Positions 26,949-35,842 of a stretch of DNA of 64,000 nucleotides are shown piece after piece; the first letter of the stretch is position 1, and the number at the start of each line of letters is the position of its first letter. The DNA is from JBDOQU01 sp039839375. GTDB taxonomy: Bacteria; Pseudomonadota; Alphaproteobacteria; DSM-16000; Inquilinaceae. The stretch is from the NCBI RefSeq assembly GCF_039839375.1, contig NZ_JBDOQU010000002.1, forward strand, positions 310,001 to 374,000, read 5' to 3'. Below the pieces are notes generated by a model. It was not told the origin of the DNA. It saw only the letters and a program-made list of their open reading frames with translations, and searched no databases. The translations under genes and the position numbers were made by a program.

Positions 26949-27875
26949 TTAAAACCTCGGCACCCACCCAAATCGCGGCCGCCAGACGGCGTCGGGGATG
27001 CAATTCGATCGAACGCCGTCGAGTAACGGTCTCGCGAACTCCGCCACGCGTTCGAGGACATCGTCGAACTGTGGGAGCATGTGTTCGAAGCTGTGCTCCC
27101 CGATCCAGGTCGCCCAGATTTGGCCAACTCTGCTCGAAGCGAACTCCTGATCCAGGGCCGCTTCCCAATAGCCATCTGTTCGCAGGAGGAATTCTCCGGC
27201 ATCCCTGCGGGCGAAGGTTCTCCGGATCGCCTTGACGACTTTCGCGGCGTCAAAGAAGCATCGGTTCGAAAGCGTCCAGAGATCGTAGTAGTCGCGGATC
27301 CTCGTATTGTCCGCACCGAATTCGACGATGGTCGCGAGTTTCTCGGCGACAACGGTTTCTCTGGTGCAACAGAGGATCGTCGGTGACGGGAAGTCCTGGA
27401 GCAGGCTTGGATAGACCCGCTCTTCCGGTGCAGGTGTGATTGGATGTCCAAATCCGACATCCACCTTCAGCCGCACCCGCGCCGGTCCGATATGAGATCG
27501 CAACAGAACCCGGTCACCAGCGACCCGGCTTCCAACGAGCGGTGTCGTCCTGAGAGTTTCAAGATCGAAGACGACGCCGTCCTGTTTCTCTACTGGGAGA
27601 GCCACAATGTCGGCGATAATCCCCAACATGCTCCCGGCGTCAGCGTCATCCAGGCCCTCGAGATCGATGTCGTTCGTCGACCGTAGCCAGTCCCCATGCC
27701 AGGGGATGAAGACAAGGGAACCCTTAAGCGCGAACCTTCTGGCGTACTTCGATCGTGACAGGCGCCGTAGAAAGCCGTCCATAACCCAGCGGCACAGGTA
27801 GATTTCCGAACTGACGCCACGTTCCCTGGCCTGCTTCTTAAGACTTCCTCCAATCGCTCCGATGCTGTTTCGCAT
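26949..27875 (-). CDS. abiEii: AbiEii/AbiGii-family nucleotidyltransferase toxin
   Basis: Toxin of the type IV AbiE system, a DNA polymerase beta-like nucleotidyltransferase that arrests growth on phage infection. The 308 residues have the N-terminal helix EIYLCRWVMDGFLRRL, the G-S plus D-x-D catalytic signature (KGSLVFIPW then STNDIDLEG), RVRLKVDVGFG with a third acidic residue, and the helical VVAEKLATIVEFG...RIRDYYDLW typical of the family. Its start overlaps the 3' end of abiEi by 38 bp, the usual antitoxin-first arrangement. Confidence 0.9.
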   Translation of the reverse strand: MRNSIGAIGGSLKKQARERGVSSEIYLCRWVMDGFLRRLSRSKYARRFALKGSLVFIPWHGDWLRSTNDIDLEGLDDADAGSMLGIIADIVALPVEKQDGVVFDLETLRTTPLVGSRVAGDRVLLRSHIGPARVRLKVDVGFGHPITPAPEERVYPSLLQDFPSPTILCCTRETVVAEKLATIVEFGADNTRIRDYYDLWTLSNRCFFDAAKVVKAIRRTFARRDAGEFLLRTDGYWEAALDQEFASSRVGQIWATWIGEHSFEHMLPQFDDVLERVAEFARPLLDGVRSNCIPDAVWRPRFGWVPRF

Positions 27876-28485
27876 GACCGGCCTCCAGATAGGGGATTGT
27901 GCTGACGTAGGGACGGAGTCTCTGTCCGACGCCTATTCTGTCCGCGATCACGCGGACCTCCCCCGCCGAACCGCCATTCGCTGCATAATCGCGAAGGCAC
28001 TCCAGCGCCCGATCTTCTCCCACCGTTTTCATCATGCGCAGCATGTCGACCACCGTTCTCGCGGGCGTGGTCATACGCACGGGGACTCCGTGAATAACCC
28101 GCTCTTCGACACCGACGTCAAAAGAGGGTGCGCCACGCCAACGAACGGCTCGAATGGGCGGCCAATCGAGTTTTGGGGGACGACGGTTGTTCGGGATGCC
28201 CACCCAGATCTGGCGCGGCGTGACATCAGTGATCTCGTGGAAATCAGCCGCTGAGAACAGGCAGATCACGCCATCGGGAACCCTCGCGCTCACTTCCGCC
28301 AGAATAGCCCCATGCTCGTCGTAAGCGCCCGCCCTTCGATAGACACCCCGGGACAAGGCCTCGACCGTCCCGGCGGCGACGGCGCGCCTGACCGTCTGCG
28401 CGGCGATCCCCTCTGCGAGCAGATCCTTCATCCGCCACATTGAACCGTCCGCGAGCAACATCCCAAGCCTCCTCGGCTGAGACAA
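27838..28485 (-). CDS. abiEi: AbiEi-family antitoxin and transcriptional autoregulator
   Basis: Antitoxin partner of AbiEii. The 215 residues begin with a winged-helix domain (MKDLLAEGIAAQTVRRAVAAGTVEALSRGVYR) followed by the AbiEi body (ICLFSAADFHEIT, RQIWVGIPNN, TTPARTVVDMLR). Characterised AbiEi proteins bind inverted repeats in their own promoter, and a matching inverted repeat (ATGCATGT...ACATGCAT) lies about 30 bp upstream of this start. The C-terminus overlaps abiEii. Confidence 0.88.
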   Translation of the reverse strand: MSQPRRLGMLLADGSMWRMKDLLAEGIAAQTVRRAVAAGTVEALSRGVYRRAGAYDEHGAILAEVSARVPDGVICLFSAADFHEITDVTPRQIWVGIPNNRRPPKLDWPPIRAVRWRGAPSFDVGVEERVIHGVPVRMTTPARTVVDMLRMMKTVGEDRALECLRDYAANGGSAGEVRVIADRIGVGQRLRPYVSTIPYLEAGHAKQHRSDWRKS

Positions 28486-28515
28486 CGTTCGCCTCCAGTT
28501 TCAGACTGTTATACG

Positions 28516-28545
28516 ATGCATGTCAATATGCTTGACTACATGCAT
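28516..28545. promoter_or_regulatory. Candidate AbiEi operator
   Basis: ATGCATGT (28516-28523) and ACATGCAT (28538-28545) form a perfect 8-bp inverted repeat with a 14-bp centre, 31 bp upstream of abiEi. A minus-strand TTGACA lies inside. AbiEi family members regulate themselves by binding such repeats. Confidence 0.6.
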
Positions 28546-29069
28546 TATGTGATATCGCGGTGTGGCGCGCAATCGGTGTTAGTGTTGACAGGATTTCGCG
28601 ATTATCCCGGCCAGGGATATCTCGTTTGATGTCTTCGGGTGAGACCCTGCTGATTTGCAGAACTGTACCGCGAGCGAAGTTTCCAAGGACGTCGGGCTTC
28701 GGGCGCTCGATATAGCCTCGGTGACATACCCTCGGGGGATACGCAACTGCCCGGTGTGGCCGCGTCAAATTCCACCGGGCCGAAGCCTCCGGAAACATTT
28801 CGCCATAGTAGGATTCGGCATTGCGTCTGACTTCTCATCGATTTGACGCGAGCGATGATCCGGGCCAAGATGCAGCAGTTCCTAAGGGGCAGCAGCCCTG
28901 AAGCCGCATACGGAAAGGTGATCAAATGTCTCTGATCGACGGAACAACCGGCCTCTAAATCGTGAGCATCTGTTTCCATATCTTCCATTGGGATATGGCT
29001 TCTAGGGGTTCAACCTGACCATCGAACGCTACCGACCAGCGTCGAGATCCAGAATCCTGGTGCGGACGA
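28546..29069. other. Intergenic region, possible transposon boundary
   Basis: About 520 bp with no convincing gene. A 7-bp hairpin (CCATATC/GATATGG at 28976-28998) is present. The far transposon end is expected somewhere from here onward, but no inverted copies of the TTGCCA repeats ending in ACA were recognised. Confidence 0.4.
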
Positions 29070-29816
29070 TCAATGGCCGATCACCTGGGAGAGAAACGTC
29101 CGGGTCCGCTCGGATCGCGGTGAGGTGAAAAACTGCTCGGGCACATCGGACTCGACGATCTCGCCGCAATCCATGAAAACCACGCGATCGGCGACGGTGC
29201 GCGCGAAGCCCATCTCATGGGTTACGACGACCATCGTCATGCCGTCTCCAGCCAACTCGACCATGACGTCGAGCACCTCCTTGATCATCTCCGGGTCGAG
29301 CGCCGACGTCGGCTCATCGAACAGCATGATCCGAGGGCTCATGCACAGCGCCCGCGCGATCGCGACCCGCTGCTGCTGGCCGCCCGAAAGCTGGCCTGGA
29401 TGCTTGTGGGCCTGGTCGGTGATGCGGACCCGCTCGAGCAGGCCCAGGGCCCGGGCTTTCGCATCCGCGCGCGACAGGCCCCGTATCTGCATCGGCGCCA
29501 GCATGCAGTTCTCGATCACGGTCAAATGCGGAAACAGATTGAACTGCTGAAAGACCATCCCGACTTCGCTGCGCACCTGGTCAACGCCGCGCATGTCGTC
29601 GCCAAGTTCGAGGCCATTCACAAGGATACGTCCGGTCTGATGCTCTTCCAGGCGGTTGATGCACCTGATCAGCGTCGACTTGCCTGAGCCGGACGGTCCG
29701 CAGATCACAATCCGCTCGCCCTCGGCAACGTTGAAATCGACATCCCTCAGGACCTGGAAATCCCCAAACCACTTCGAGACGGACGAAAGTTCGATCGCAT
29801 TGATCATAGCTGTCAC
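29070..29816 (-). CDS. aapP: General L-amino-acid ABC transporter, ATP-binding protein
   Basis: ATPase of the polar amino-acid uptake system. The 248 residues show Walker A ICGPSGSGKSTLIRC, Q-loop GMVFQQFNLFPH, signature LSGGQQQRVAIARAL, Walker B IMLFDEPTSALDP and the switch histidine VVVTHEMGF, closest to GlnQ/AapP. A GTG at 29816 overlaps the aapM stop (GTGA); ATG 29807 is an alternative. It is the last gene of metC-like-aapJQMP. Confidence 0.92.
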   Translation of the reverse strand: MTAMINAIELSSVSKWFGDFQVLRDVDFNVAEGERIVICGPSGSGKSTLIRCINRLEEHQTGRILVNGLELGDDMRGVDQVRSEVGMVFQQFNLFPHLTVIENCMLAPMQIRGLSRADAKARALGLLERVRITDQAHKHPGQLSGGQQQRVAIARALCMSPRIMLFDEPTSALDPEMIKEVLDVMVELAGDGMTMVVVTHEMGFARTVADRVVFMDCGEIVESDVPEQFFTSPRSERTRTFLSQVIGH

Positions 29817-30907
29817 TTCGCAGAGGTCGAATTCAGGGAAAAGCGCTGCTCGAGATAGCGGCTGTACCGCGAGACCGAGTAGCAGATGACGAAATAAATT
29901 GACGCCACGAACACATAGGACTCGGCAAAGTAGCCTGCCCAGGCGGGATCCGTCGTCGCCACCTTTGCCGCGTTGAACAGGTCGAACAGTCCAATCACCA
30001 GCACGAGCGCGGTGTTTTTGATCATCACGATAAAGGTGCTGGTGAGCGGCGGAATGGCGACCCTCAGCGCCTGCGGCAGGACGATGAACCTCACGGTCCG
30101 CCAGTAGCCGAGTCCGAGGGCGGCCGCAGCCTCGTACTGGCCCTTCGGTATTGCCTGGAGTCCACCCCGCACGACTTCAGCAAGGTAGGCGGCCGCGAAC
30201 AGCGTCAGCGCGAGCAACGCGCGAAGCAGCTTATCGACGGTGAACCCTGCGGGAAACACGATGGGCACGATGATCAATGCCATGAACAGCAAGCTGACCA
30301 GCGGAACGCCGCGGACGATCTCGATCAGCACGGTGCATGCGGCGCGTATCACCGGGAGGTTGGACCGCCTCCCGAGGGCGAGAAGGACGGAGACGGGAAA
30401 CGCGACCGCAAGCGACACGACGGCAAGCAGGAAAGTCAGGGGCAAGCCACCCCATAACCTGTGCGGCACATAGCTCAGCCCGAGGGCGCCGCCCCACATG
30501 AGAAGCGCCGAGATCCCGAGACTGGCCACCCATACCAGCAGGAGCCGCGGACGCCACCAGCGAGGATTGGCGCTGGCTACAAGCGCGCCGAGGACGATTG
30601 CCATTGCCGCCAGCGGCCGCCATTGCTCGGCAGACGGATACGTGCCGAACAGGATGAAGCGGAACTTCGCCTGGATGAACGACCAGCACGCGCCCGATGC
30701 TGCTCGGCAGGCCTCCGGCCCGGTGGACCAGGTGGCGTCGGCCACGCCCCAGTCAAAAAAGGCGGCCGAGAGCGAGATCAGCGTGAAGGCGGCGAGAACG
30801 GTGATCGCGGCATCGAGGGCGCTGCCGAAGAGCTCGCGCCGAATGCGATCCACGCGTCTCCTGAGACCTGGGGGTGTGGAGGACTGTATCCCGGATGCGA
30901 GGCTCAT
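29813..30907 (-). CDS. aapM: General L-amino-acid ABC transporter permease
   Basis: Inner-membrane permease of the polar amino-acid (HAAT) family, 364 residues. Several membrane segments are visible (LLLVWVASLGISALLMWGGAL, LTFLLAVVSLAVAFPVSVLL) together with the permease loop EVVRGGLQAIPKGQYEAAAALGLGYWRT, which docks on the ATPase. The N-terminus carries the long extra region typical of AapM. It pairs with AapQ; a gap of six bases separates the genes. Confidence 0.92.
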   Translation of the reverse strand: MSLASGIQSSTPPGLRRRVDRIRRELFGSALDAAITVLAAFTLISLSAAFFDWGVADATWSTGPEACRAASGACWSFIQAKFRFILFGTYPSAEQWRPLAAMAIVLGALVASANPRWWRPRLLLVWVASLGISALLMWGGALGLSYVPHRLWGGLPLTFLLAVVSLAVAFPVSVLLALGRRSNLPVIRAACTVLIEIVRGVPLVSLLFMALIIVPIVFPAGFTVDKLLRALLALTLFAAAYLAEVVRGGLQAIPKGQYEAAAALGLGYWRTVRFIVLPQALRVAIPPLTSTFIVMIKNTALVLVIGLFDLFNAAKVATTDPAWAGYFAESYVFVASIYFVICYSVSRYSRYLEQRFSLNSTSAK

Positions 30908-30913
30908 TCGGCT

Positions 30914-32026
30914 CTAGCGCTCCTTGATCGCCACGGTGTGGTTGTACAGATTCATGAGCGCCGAGATGGTCAGATTGATCGTCAGGAACACGGCCATGAC
31001 GAGGGCGACGCCCTCGATCGCCTGGTTGGTTTGGTTCATGGTCGTGTTTGCGATTGAGACGAGGTCGGGATAGCCGACGATGACTGCGAGCGAGCTGTTC
31101 TTGATCGTGTTGATGAGCTGGCTCGCCATCGGCGGAACGACGACGCGCAGGGCCTGGGGCAGCACGATCAGCCGGAGGATATGGCTACGCGACAATCCCA
31201 GGGCAGCGCCCGCCTCCCACTGCCCCTTGGGCACGGCTTGAATACCACTGCGTACGATTTCAGCAATGAACGCCGCCGTATAGAGCGTCAGGCCGACGAT
31301 GAGCGCCGCAAATTCGGGCGACAGCACGATACCGCCGCGGAAATTGAGCCCGCGCAGTTCTGGCACGGTCACGTCCATACCACCGGCCGCGGCAACGATC
31401 GCGCCCAGAAATGACAGTGCTGCCACGATTAAAAGGCCACGGCGAGCCCTCGGAACCATAATTCCGGCCACTATTGCGGCGATGGCCGCAGCGCAGCCTA
31501 CGGCGATGATGGTGGAGGCGCCGCTGGTTATGTCGAGACCCGGCAGGTACAGACCGCGGTTGCTCAGGAATACCCCGGGCAGTGGTGCCAGCGCCTGCCG
31601 GATCGACGGCAGAAGAATGGTGAAGACGCCGTACCAGAAGAGCAGTTGCACCACCAACGGCACGTTGCGCATCACTTCGACGTACCACGCTGCCGGGCCG
31701 GAAACCGTCCAGTTCCGCGCAATACGCGCGATGCCGATCATCGTGCCGAGCGCCGTCGCCAGAATGATCGAGAGGAACGAGGCCCAGAGCGTGTTGAGAA
31801 TTCCGACGGCGAGCGCGCGTAGATAAGTGTCCGTCGGCGCATACGCGATGATGGTCTCCGAGATGCCGAAGCCCGCCTCCCTGAAGAGGAAGCCGAAGCC
31901 TGTCGTGATCCGCCTTGCCGACAGGTTCGACATGGCGTTCGAGACGAGCATCCAGGCGATGCCGATGATGGTTGCGAGCATCAGAGCCTGCCACAGCGTG
32001 GCTCGAATGCGACGGTTGTTCAGCAT
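30914..32026 (-). CDS. aapQ: General L-amino-acid ABC transporter permease
   Basis: Partner permease of AapM, 370 residues. It has a leading membrane segment (ALMLATIIGIAWMLVSNAM), several later ones, and the EAA-type loop EIVRSGIQAVPKGQWEAGAALGLSRSHILR. The FLSNRGLYLPG segment is typical of AapQ. It lies 58 bp downstream of the aapJ stop, with a strong hairpin between, and is followed by aapM. Confidence 0.92.
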   Translation of the reverse strand: MLNNRRIRATLWQALMLATIIGIAWMLVSNAMSNLSARRITTGFGFLFREAGFGISETIIAYAPTDTYLRALAVGILNTLWASFLSIILATALGTMIGIARIARNWTVSGPAAWYVEVMRNVPLVVQLLFWYGVFTILLPSIRQALAPLPGVFLSNRGLYLPGLDITSGASTIIAVGCAAAIAAIVAGIMVPRARRGLLIVAALSFLGAIVAAAGGMDVTVPELRGLNFRGGIVLSPEFAALIVGLTLYTAAFIAEIVRSGIQAVPKGQWEAGAALGLSRSHILRLIVLPQALRVVVPPMASQLINTIKNSSLAVIVGYPDLVSIANTTMNQTNQAIEGVALVMAVFLTINLTISALMNLYNHTVAIKER

Positions 32027-32048
32027 GGAGATGATTTCCGTACGTGGT

Positions 32049-32074
32049 GCGGGGGCACAGTGACGTGCCCCCGC
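32049..32074 (-). terminator. 10-bp hairpin between aapJ and aapQ
   Basis: GCGGGGGCAC (32049-32058) pairs perfectly with GTGCCCCCGC (32065-32074) across a 6-nt loop, just after the aapJ stop. Hairpins here are common in ABC uptake operons and reduce downstream transcription or protect the upstream mRNA, so that binding protein exceeds permease. Confidence 0.65.
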
Positions 32075-32084
32075 ATCGGCTCAC

Positions 32085-33131
32085 TCACTTGAACGGCATC
32101 GGGTACATCAGGCCGCCATCGCGCCAGAGAGCGTTCAGGCCCCGGTCGAGTTGCAGCGGCGAGCCTTGGCCGAGATTGCGCTCGAAGATCTCGGCATAAT
32201 TGCCGACCTGCTTGATGATGTTGTAGGCCCACTTCTCGTCGAGACCGAGAGCCTGCCCATTGCCGGGCGTCACGCCAAGGAGCCGCTGCACCGCAGGATT
32301 GTCGCTCGACAGCATCTCGTCCACGTTGGCCTGGGTAATGCCCAGGTTCTCGGCTTCAACCAACGCGAAGACCGTCCAGCGGACGATATCGAACCACGCG
32401 CTGTCGTTCTGGCGGACGGCAGGCGTCAACGGTTCCCGCGAGATAACGTCCGACAGGATCACATGATCTTCCGGGTTCGCCGCGAGGGTGGCCCGGGTAG
32501 CAGCGACGGCCGCTCGGTCGGAGGTGTACGAGTCGCAGCGACCATTGAGATAGGCCTCGCGGGCCTCATTGGTGCTGCTGAAGACGAGCGGGTTGTATGT
32601 CAGGCCGTTGGCGCGGAACCAGTCAGCGAGATTCCGCTCGAGCGTGGTACCCGCCGATACGCAGATGGTGCCACCGTCCAGTTCCTCGACACTCGTCACG
32701 CCGAGTTCCTTCCGGACGATAAAGCCCTGGCCGTCGTAGTATGTCGGCGTGGCGAAATCGAGCCCGGCTCCGGCATCGCGCTGCAACGTCCAGGTGGTGG
32801 TGCGCGAGAGCACGTCGATCTCGCCGGATTGGAGCGCGAGCAGGCGCTGTTGGGACGTGAGCGGGGTGAACCGGACCTTATCCGCGTCACCAAGCACGGC
32901 TGCCGCCAGGGCTTTGCAGAAGTCGACGTCGAACCCCGTCCACTTCCCCTGATCGTCGGGCAGCGAGAATCCCGCAACGCCCGTGCTGGCGCCACACTGG
33001 ATGTAGTCCTTGTCGCGGATTCCCGCGAGCGTTCCGCCCGCCTGCTGCTCCTGCGCGAAAGCCGCCGCCGCGGTCAAGGCGCCGAATGCAACCGCGAGCC
33101 CCAGCCCAACCCTTCGAATTCCTGTTGCCAT
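32085..33131 (-). CDS. aapJ: General L-amino-acid ABC transporter substrate-binding protein
   Basis: Periplasmic binding protein for amino-acid uptake, 348 residues. A Sec signal peptide (GLGLAVAFGALTAAAAFAQEQ) is followed by the family pattern LAGIRDKDYIQCGASTGVAGFSLPD, WTGFDVDFCKALAAAVLG, and VRFTPLTSQQRLLALQSGEIDVLSRTTTWT. The domain with CDSYTSDRAAVAATRATL and EPLTPAVRQND matches AapJ/BztA. GGGAGG precedes the ATG, 27 bp after the lyase gene. It is the second gene of the operon. Confidence 0.93.
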   Translation of the reverse strand: MATGIRRVGLGLAVAFGALTAAAAFAQEQQAGGTLAGIRDKDYIQCGASTGVAGFSLPDDQGKWTGFDVDFCKALAAAVLGDADKVRFTPLTSQQRLLALQSGEIDVLSRTTTWTLQRDAGAGLDFATPTYYDGQGFIVRKELGVTSVEELDGGTICVSAGTTLERNLADWFRANGLTYNPLVFSSTNEAREAYLNGRCDSYTSDRAAVAATRATLAANPEDHVILSDVISREPLTPAVRQNDSAWFDIVRWTVFALVEAENLGITQANVDEMLSSDNPAVQRLLGVTPGNGQALGLDEKWAYNIIKQVGNYAEIFERNLGQGSPLQLDRGLNALWRDGGLMYPMPFK

Positions 33132-33158
33132 GATTACCCTCCCTAAGTGAACTTATTA

Positions 33159-34379
33159 TCAAGAAACCTCGGCGATGTTCGCCTCGGTGATGGTCGCGAG
33201 ACCACGCTCCAGGTCCGCGATGAGGTCATCGGGATGCTCCAGCCCGATGCTCAGACGCACGAGTTGGCCGTCCGCTGTCCAAGGCTGGACGGTCCGGATG
33301 CCCCGCGGGTCGGACGGCGCGACCAAGCTGTGAAGGCCGCCCCAACTCGCGCCGATCCGGAAGAACCGCAATCCTTCGATGGCGGCGGCGACGGCGTCGG
33401 CCGACGCCGGGCGGAGCAGCACAGAAAACACGCCGCTCGCGCCCGTGAAATCACGGCGCCACAGGGCATAGCCAGGATCGCTTGCAAGCGCGGGATAGAG
33501 CACCCGCTCGACGGCCGGATGCTCCGACAGCCAGGTCGCGATTTGCAACGCGCTCTCCGACTGCCGGGCGAGGCGTGCAGACAAGGTGCCAAGGCCGCGC
33601 AACGCCAGCCAGCAATCGTCAGGCGATACCCCGAGGCCAAGATTCCGGCTCGTATCCTTCAGCTTGCGAAAGATGGTTTCGTCCGCTGCCGTGACGACTC
33701 CCAGGATCAGGTCGGCATGCCCGCCGATGTGCTTTGAGACAGCCTGCACAGAGAGGTCGGCGCCGAGCGTCAACGGCTTGTGAAAAAGCGGTGATGCCCA
33801 GGTGTTGTCGACCGCCACAGTGACGCCACGGGCACGTGCGGCGGCCGCGATTGCAGGAAGATCCTGGATCTCCATCGTCATTGACCCAGGTGACTCGACC
33901 CAGATGAGCCGGGTTTCCGGACGAATTAAGTCGGCGACACACCCGGTCTCGTTCGGATCGTAATAGGTGGTCTCTATGCCCAGACCTGACAGCAGCCCCC
34001 CACAAACATTGCGAGCTGGGGAGTAGACCGTGTCGGGCACGAGGACATGGTCGCCCGATTCCAGAAACGCCAGGTTGACCAGCGTAATCGCCGAAAGGCC
34101 GGACGGCACGGCAACGGCACGCACTCCCTCCTCGAGGTCGGCGATGCGGGCCTCGAGCTCCCGAGAGGCCGGGTGGCCATAGAGCGCATACGAGTACCCG
34201 TCATAGAATTGCTGATGGCGATCCAAGAAGGACTGCACTGTCGGGAAAACAATCGTCGATGCGCGATGCACCGGAGCAGTCAGGGTCGGAAAGTCCGCAT
34301 GAGGTCGCGCGTCCCCGTGGATCAGTCTGGTTTCTTCGCGCACCGCCTCTGTTCCCCTTCGTTTGGTTCGAGGCGGCAT
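33159..34379 (-). CDS. PLP-dependent Cys/Met-metabolism lyase (cystathionine beta-lyase-like)
   Basis: Pyridoxal-phosphate enzyme of the Cys/Met metabolism family, such as cystathionine beta-lyase or methionine gamma-lyase. The 406 residues from ATG 34379 contain GYSYALYGHPASRELEARIADLE, the cofactor-binding SGLSAITL, WVESPGSMTMEIQDL, AVDNTWASPLFHKPL and the Schiff-base lysine in VSKHIGGHADLI. The upstream open frame to 34532 would cross the promoter and the start of lysR. It precedes aapJQMP by 27 bp and diverges from lysR, suggesting cleavage of an imported sulfur or related amino acid. The exact substrate is not shown. Confidence 0.85.
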   Translation of the reverse strand: MPPRTKRRGTEAVREETRLIHGDARPHADFPTLTAPVHRASTIVFPTVQSFLDRHQQFYDGYSYALYGHPASRELEARIADLEEGVRAVAVPSGLSAITLVNLAFLESGDHVLVPDTVYSPARNVCGGLLSGLGIETTYYDPNETGCVADLIRPETRLIWVESPGSMTMEIQDLPAIAAAARARGVTVAVDNTWASPLFHKPLTLGADLSVQAVSKHIGGHADLILGVVTAADETIFRKLKDTSRNLGLGVSPDDCWLALRGLGTLSARLARQSESALQIATWLSEHPAVERVLYPALASDPGYALWRRDFTGASGVFSVLLRPASADAVAAAIEGLRFFRIGASWGGLHSLVAPSDPRGIRTVQPWTADGQLVRLSIGLEHPDDLIADLERGLATITEANIAEVS

Positions 34380-34414
34380 TGGAACGCATCGCGTTCTGAT
34401 ATTCCAATATGTTC

Positions 34415-34428
34415 TAACTCGTAAGTTA
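34415..34428. promoter_or_regulatory. Candidate LysR-type operator
   Basis: TAACT-CGTA-AGTTA is a 5-bp dyad in the 97-bp AT-rich gap between the divergent lyase and lysR starts, matching the T-N11-A pattern of LysR sites. Confidence 0.5.
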
Positions 34429-34476
34429 TGCAAAAATGTTATAAAACTGACCTTGAGCTTTCGGGAGAATGGATTT

Positions 34477-35412
34477 TTGAACTTTCGCCAGATCGAGGCT
34501 TTCCAGGCGGTGATGGCCTGCAACACCGTCACCCGTGCCGCCGAGGTGCTACGGGTCTCTCAGCCCGCAGTGAGTCGTTTGCTCGACCAGTTGGAGCGGT
34601 CGACGAAGCTCAAGCTGTTTGAGAGAAATCGTGGCCGGATCCGAGCGACCCCTGAGGGACGCTCGTTCTACGAGGAGGTTCAGAAGGCTTTCACCGGGCT
34701 CGAACGCCTTCGCTTTGCCGCCGAGAATATCCGCAGCTTCAGCGCGGGCACGCTGCGCGTGGCGAGCCTTCCCGTGCTCGGCCATGCCTTTATGCCGTCG
34801 GTCATCGGTCGGTTCAATGCACGGCATCCGGCGGTCACTGTTCTCCTCCATATCCGCAGTTCCGAGGCGGTGAAGGCGCTGGTTGCGTCGGGCCAGTTCG
34901 ACGTCGGCTTCGCCGCAGACGAAATCGACCGAGCAGGCGTGGTCTCCGAGGTCTTCACGACGCCCGATGCCGTATGCATCCTGCCCAAGGGTCACCGTCT
35001 CGAGAACTTGCCGGTTATTGGCCCGGCCGATCTGCATGACGAGCGGTTCGTTTCTCTGGCGTTGGAGGATGCGGCCCGTGCCCGGATCGACCGGGTTTTC
35101 GAGGAGGCAGGCGTACGACGGCGGATCATCGTCGAAACGCAATACTCGCTGACGATCTGCAACTTGGTCCGTAGCCGGGTCGGGGTCGGCATCGTGAACC
35201 CGTTCTCGCTTCAGGGCCTCGACCTCGAGGGCATAGACGTCAAACCGTTCAAGCCCAGGATTCAGTTCAAGACGCTGCTGATCACACCGCCGCACGCCCC
35301 CAAATCGAAGCTGCTGGAAAGCTTCCTGTCTGAGGCGACAGGCGACCTACTTAGCGTCGTTGGGGAGCGGACGCTCTCCTTGCGAGACACGATATCCGGC
35401 GCTGAGACATGA
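34477..35412 (+). CDS. LysR-family transcriptional regulator
   Basis: DNA-binding regulator with an N-terminal winged helix-turn-helix (NFRQIEAFQAVMACNTVTRAAEVLRVSQPAVSRLLDQLE split over residues 2-40) and a C-terminal ligand-binding domain (TLRVASLPVLGHAFMPSVIGRF). The start is TTG 34477 with GGGAG nine bases upstream; the open frame to 34363 overlaps the promoter. The 311 residues are family-typical. Being divergent from the lyase-aapJQMP operon, it probably activates that operon in response to the amino acid. Confidence 0.88.
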   Translation: MNFRQIEAFQAVMACNTVTRAAEVLRVSQPAVSRLLDQLERSTKLKLFERNRGRIRATPEGRSFYEEVQKAFTGLERLRFAAENIRSFSAGTLRVASLPVLGHAFMPSVIGRFNARHPAVTVLLHIRSSEAVKALVASGQFDVGFAADEIDRAGVVSEVFTTPDAVCILPKGHRLENLPVIGPADLHDERFVSLALEDAARARIDRVFEEAGVRRRIIVETQYSLTICNLVRSRVGVGIVNPFSLQGLDLEGIDVKPFKPRIQFKTLLITPPHAPKSKLLESFLSEATGDLLSVVGERTLSLRDTISGAET

Positions 35413-35842
35413 GAGATTGATCAGGATCTCAAGCAACGCTCAGTGATGGCCATGGTGGGCGTGGACGACGGCGGCTCTTGCCATGGGCGATGTGCTGCCG
35501 GTTTATTGAATCTCGTCCGCAGCAGGTTCGTGTTGGCCCACAAGCGCATCGCGGATGCGAAATTCTCACGGAACAGGCCTTCTGGAGCGACTGTTAAAAC
35601 CGGCGTAAGCAATCTGGAGGACGTCGCCCAGGATCCGAGGACGTCGCCCAGGATCCGAGGACGTCCGGAGAAAAATCTAAGACAACGGCTGGACCAGCTG
35701 GGTCACCGGCGACCGGACCCGGCCTGTCAGCGTCCATCTGCACCACTGGCGACGAGAGGGCGGGCATCAGCGCGTGATGAGCGCCGCCCAGTGTGAAACA
35801 GCCTCCAGACTGACCACCACCATAATGATCGGGAGCGCTGCG
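35413..35842. other. Gene-poor region with a 20-bp tandem repeat
   Basis: No convincing gene. A 20-bp unit (GAGGACGTCGCCCAGGATCC) occurs twice plus a 9-bp partial copy at 35617-35665. Short open frames on both strands (35421-35796) have no recognisable domains and look like degraded sequence. This is the junction before the metal island. Confidence 0.5.
35617..35665 (+). repeat. 20-bp tandem repeat, 2.45 copies
   Basis: Two perfect copies of a 20-bp unit (35617-35636 and 35637-35656) followed by the first nine bases of a third. There is no spacer, so it is not a CRISPR. Confidence 0.9.

Noticed and set aside
28562..28590. TGTGGC...TTGACA sequence as the right transposon end
   Set aside because: Only short matches to the inverted left end, and the next five bases (GGATT) do not repeat GGCAC.
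35617..35665. Tandem repeat as a CRISPR array
   Set aside because: The 20-bp units are directly adjacent without spacers, and no cas gene is present.
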